Origin: Shewanella jiangmenensis
Lineage (GTDB): Bacteria; Pseudomonadota; Gammaproteobacteria; Enterobacterales; Shewanellaceae
DNA length: 64,000 nt
Assembly: GCF_018596335.1 (NCBI RefSeq)
Contig: NZ_JAHEPS010000004.1
Coordinates: forward strand, 124,001-188,000
Direction of reading: 5' to 3'
Shown here: positions 63,711 to 64,000 of the stretch, one piece after another
Layout: each line of letters opens with the position of its first letter
How positions within the stretch are numbered: the first letter of the stretch is position 1
Notes under the pieces: generated by a model
Told to the model about the DNA's origin: nothing
Seen by the model: the letters and a program-made list of their open reading frames with translations, nothing else
Databases searched by the model: none
Program-made: the position numbers and the translations under genes

Positions 63711-64000
63711 AACCAGCCTCCGTTACGGATAACGCCTACTGCCAAACCCTCGATTGTGAGGCTTTGATGGCTTAAATCTACTTTGATAGGGGCAAAATCC
63801 TGGTTTTCTGCATGCAGATACACCACGTTGCCCTTTTTCTCGAATCGTTTGACCGTGACATCGTCTTCTACGCGTGCCACAACAACCTGGCCGTTACGGG
63901 CCTGATCCATTTTGTGCACCGCCAGCAGGTCGCCGTCGAGAATGCCTATGTCTTTCATACTGTCGCCGCGTACCCGCAGCAGAAAATCGGCCTGTGGGCG
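63707..64000 (-). CDS. lexA: LexA repressor, C-terminal part (5' end outside window)
   Basis: The frame is open to the window edge. It reads [27 protein letters not shown], with the catalytic Ser in GDSM, and then [19 protein letters not shown] with the catalytic Lys. This is the S24 peptidase domain that performs self-cleavage. The DNA-binding part and SOS box lie outside. It ends four bases inside sulA. Confidence 0.95.
   Translation of the reverse strand, partial: RPQADFLLRVRGDSMKDIGILDGDLLAVHKMDQARNGQVVVARVEDDVTVKRFEKKGNVVYLHAENQDFAPIKVDLSHQSLTIEGLAVGVIRNGGWL

Overview
The window reads as a chromosomal segment of a marine or aquatic gammaproteobacterium of the Alteromonadales, most like Shewanella. 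The signs are a caa3-type cox operon next to lexA-sulA, a complete moaABCDE-modABC operon, a second che cluster with a STAS protein and a PAS-type receptor, and an ompR-envZ / greB / tex / bioH-comF-nfuA backbone like that of other gammaproteobacteria. This assignment is by inspection only. Coding density is high. I see no tRNA, rRNA, insertion sequence, prophage or CRISPR array.

Layout. 1-4844: tail of a TonB-dependent receptor, a penicillin-acylase-family hydrolase behind its LysR regulator, and a tiny YqaE/Pmp3 membrane protein. 4976-9775: a diguanylate cyclase, then a leftward operon of a YgiW-like OB-fold protein, a PepSY protein, an OmpR-type response regulator, a histidine kinase and an RluA-type pseudouridine synthase. 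9847-15224: molybdenum cofactor synthesis and molybdate uptake in one leftward operon (moaA, B, C, D, E, modA, B, C), led by a structured moaA leader that fits a Moco riboswitch. 15581-25656: ETF-ubiquinone oxidoreductase, a chemoreceptor, a YggL-like protein, a MOSC protein, a GGDEF protein, a PfkB kinase, small proteins and a peroxiredoxin.

25826-43170: envZ-ompR, greB, tex, bioH, comF and nfuA keep the enterobacterial order, but three pieces are inserted: a TonB receptor with a YfiR-domain sensor kinase, an LTA-synthase-like sulfatase with a Q-rich protein, and an M14 carboxypeptidase. 43268-45678: a DinF-type MATE transporter and a polysaccharide deacetylase. 45889-53883: a complete chemotaxis pathway (STAS, CheY, CheA, CheW, receptor, CheR, CheB). 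54050-62777: cytochrome c oxidase structural and assembly genes (coxB, coxA, cox11, coxC, SURF1, a SCO-like protein, ctaA, ctaB, SCO1) with one small opposite-strand gene in the middle. 63207-64000: sulA and the 3' end of lexA.

The most interesting item is the greB-tex insertion. A TonB-dependent receptor faces an unusual histidine kinase whose exported YfiR domain sits on a predicted coiled coil of about 155 residues, roughly long enough to cross the periplasm, with no response regulator nearby. Other points are a kinase with no ATG or GTG start upstream of its first membrane helix, a probable CTG start for dinF, overlapping divergent start codons (CATG) inside the cox operon, a tandem-duplicated cytochrome c domain in CoxB, and repeats ahead of a small exported protein and between sulA and coxB.
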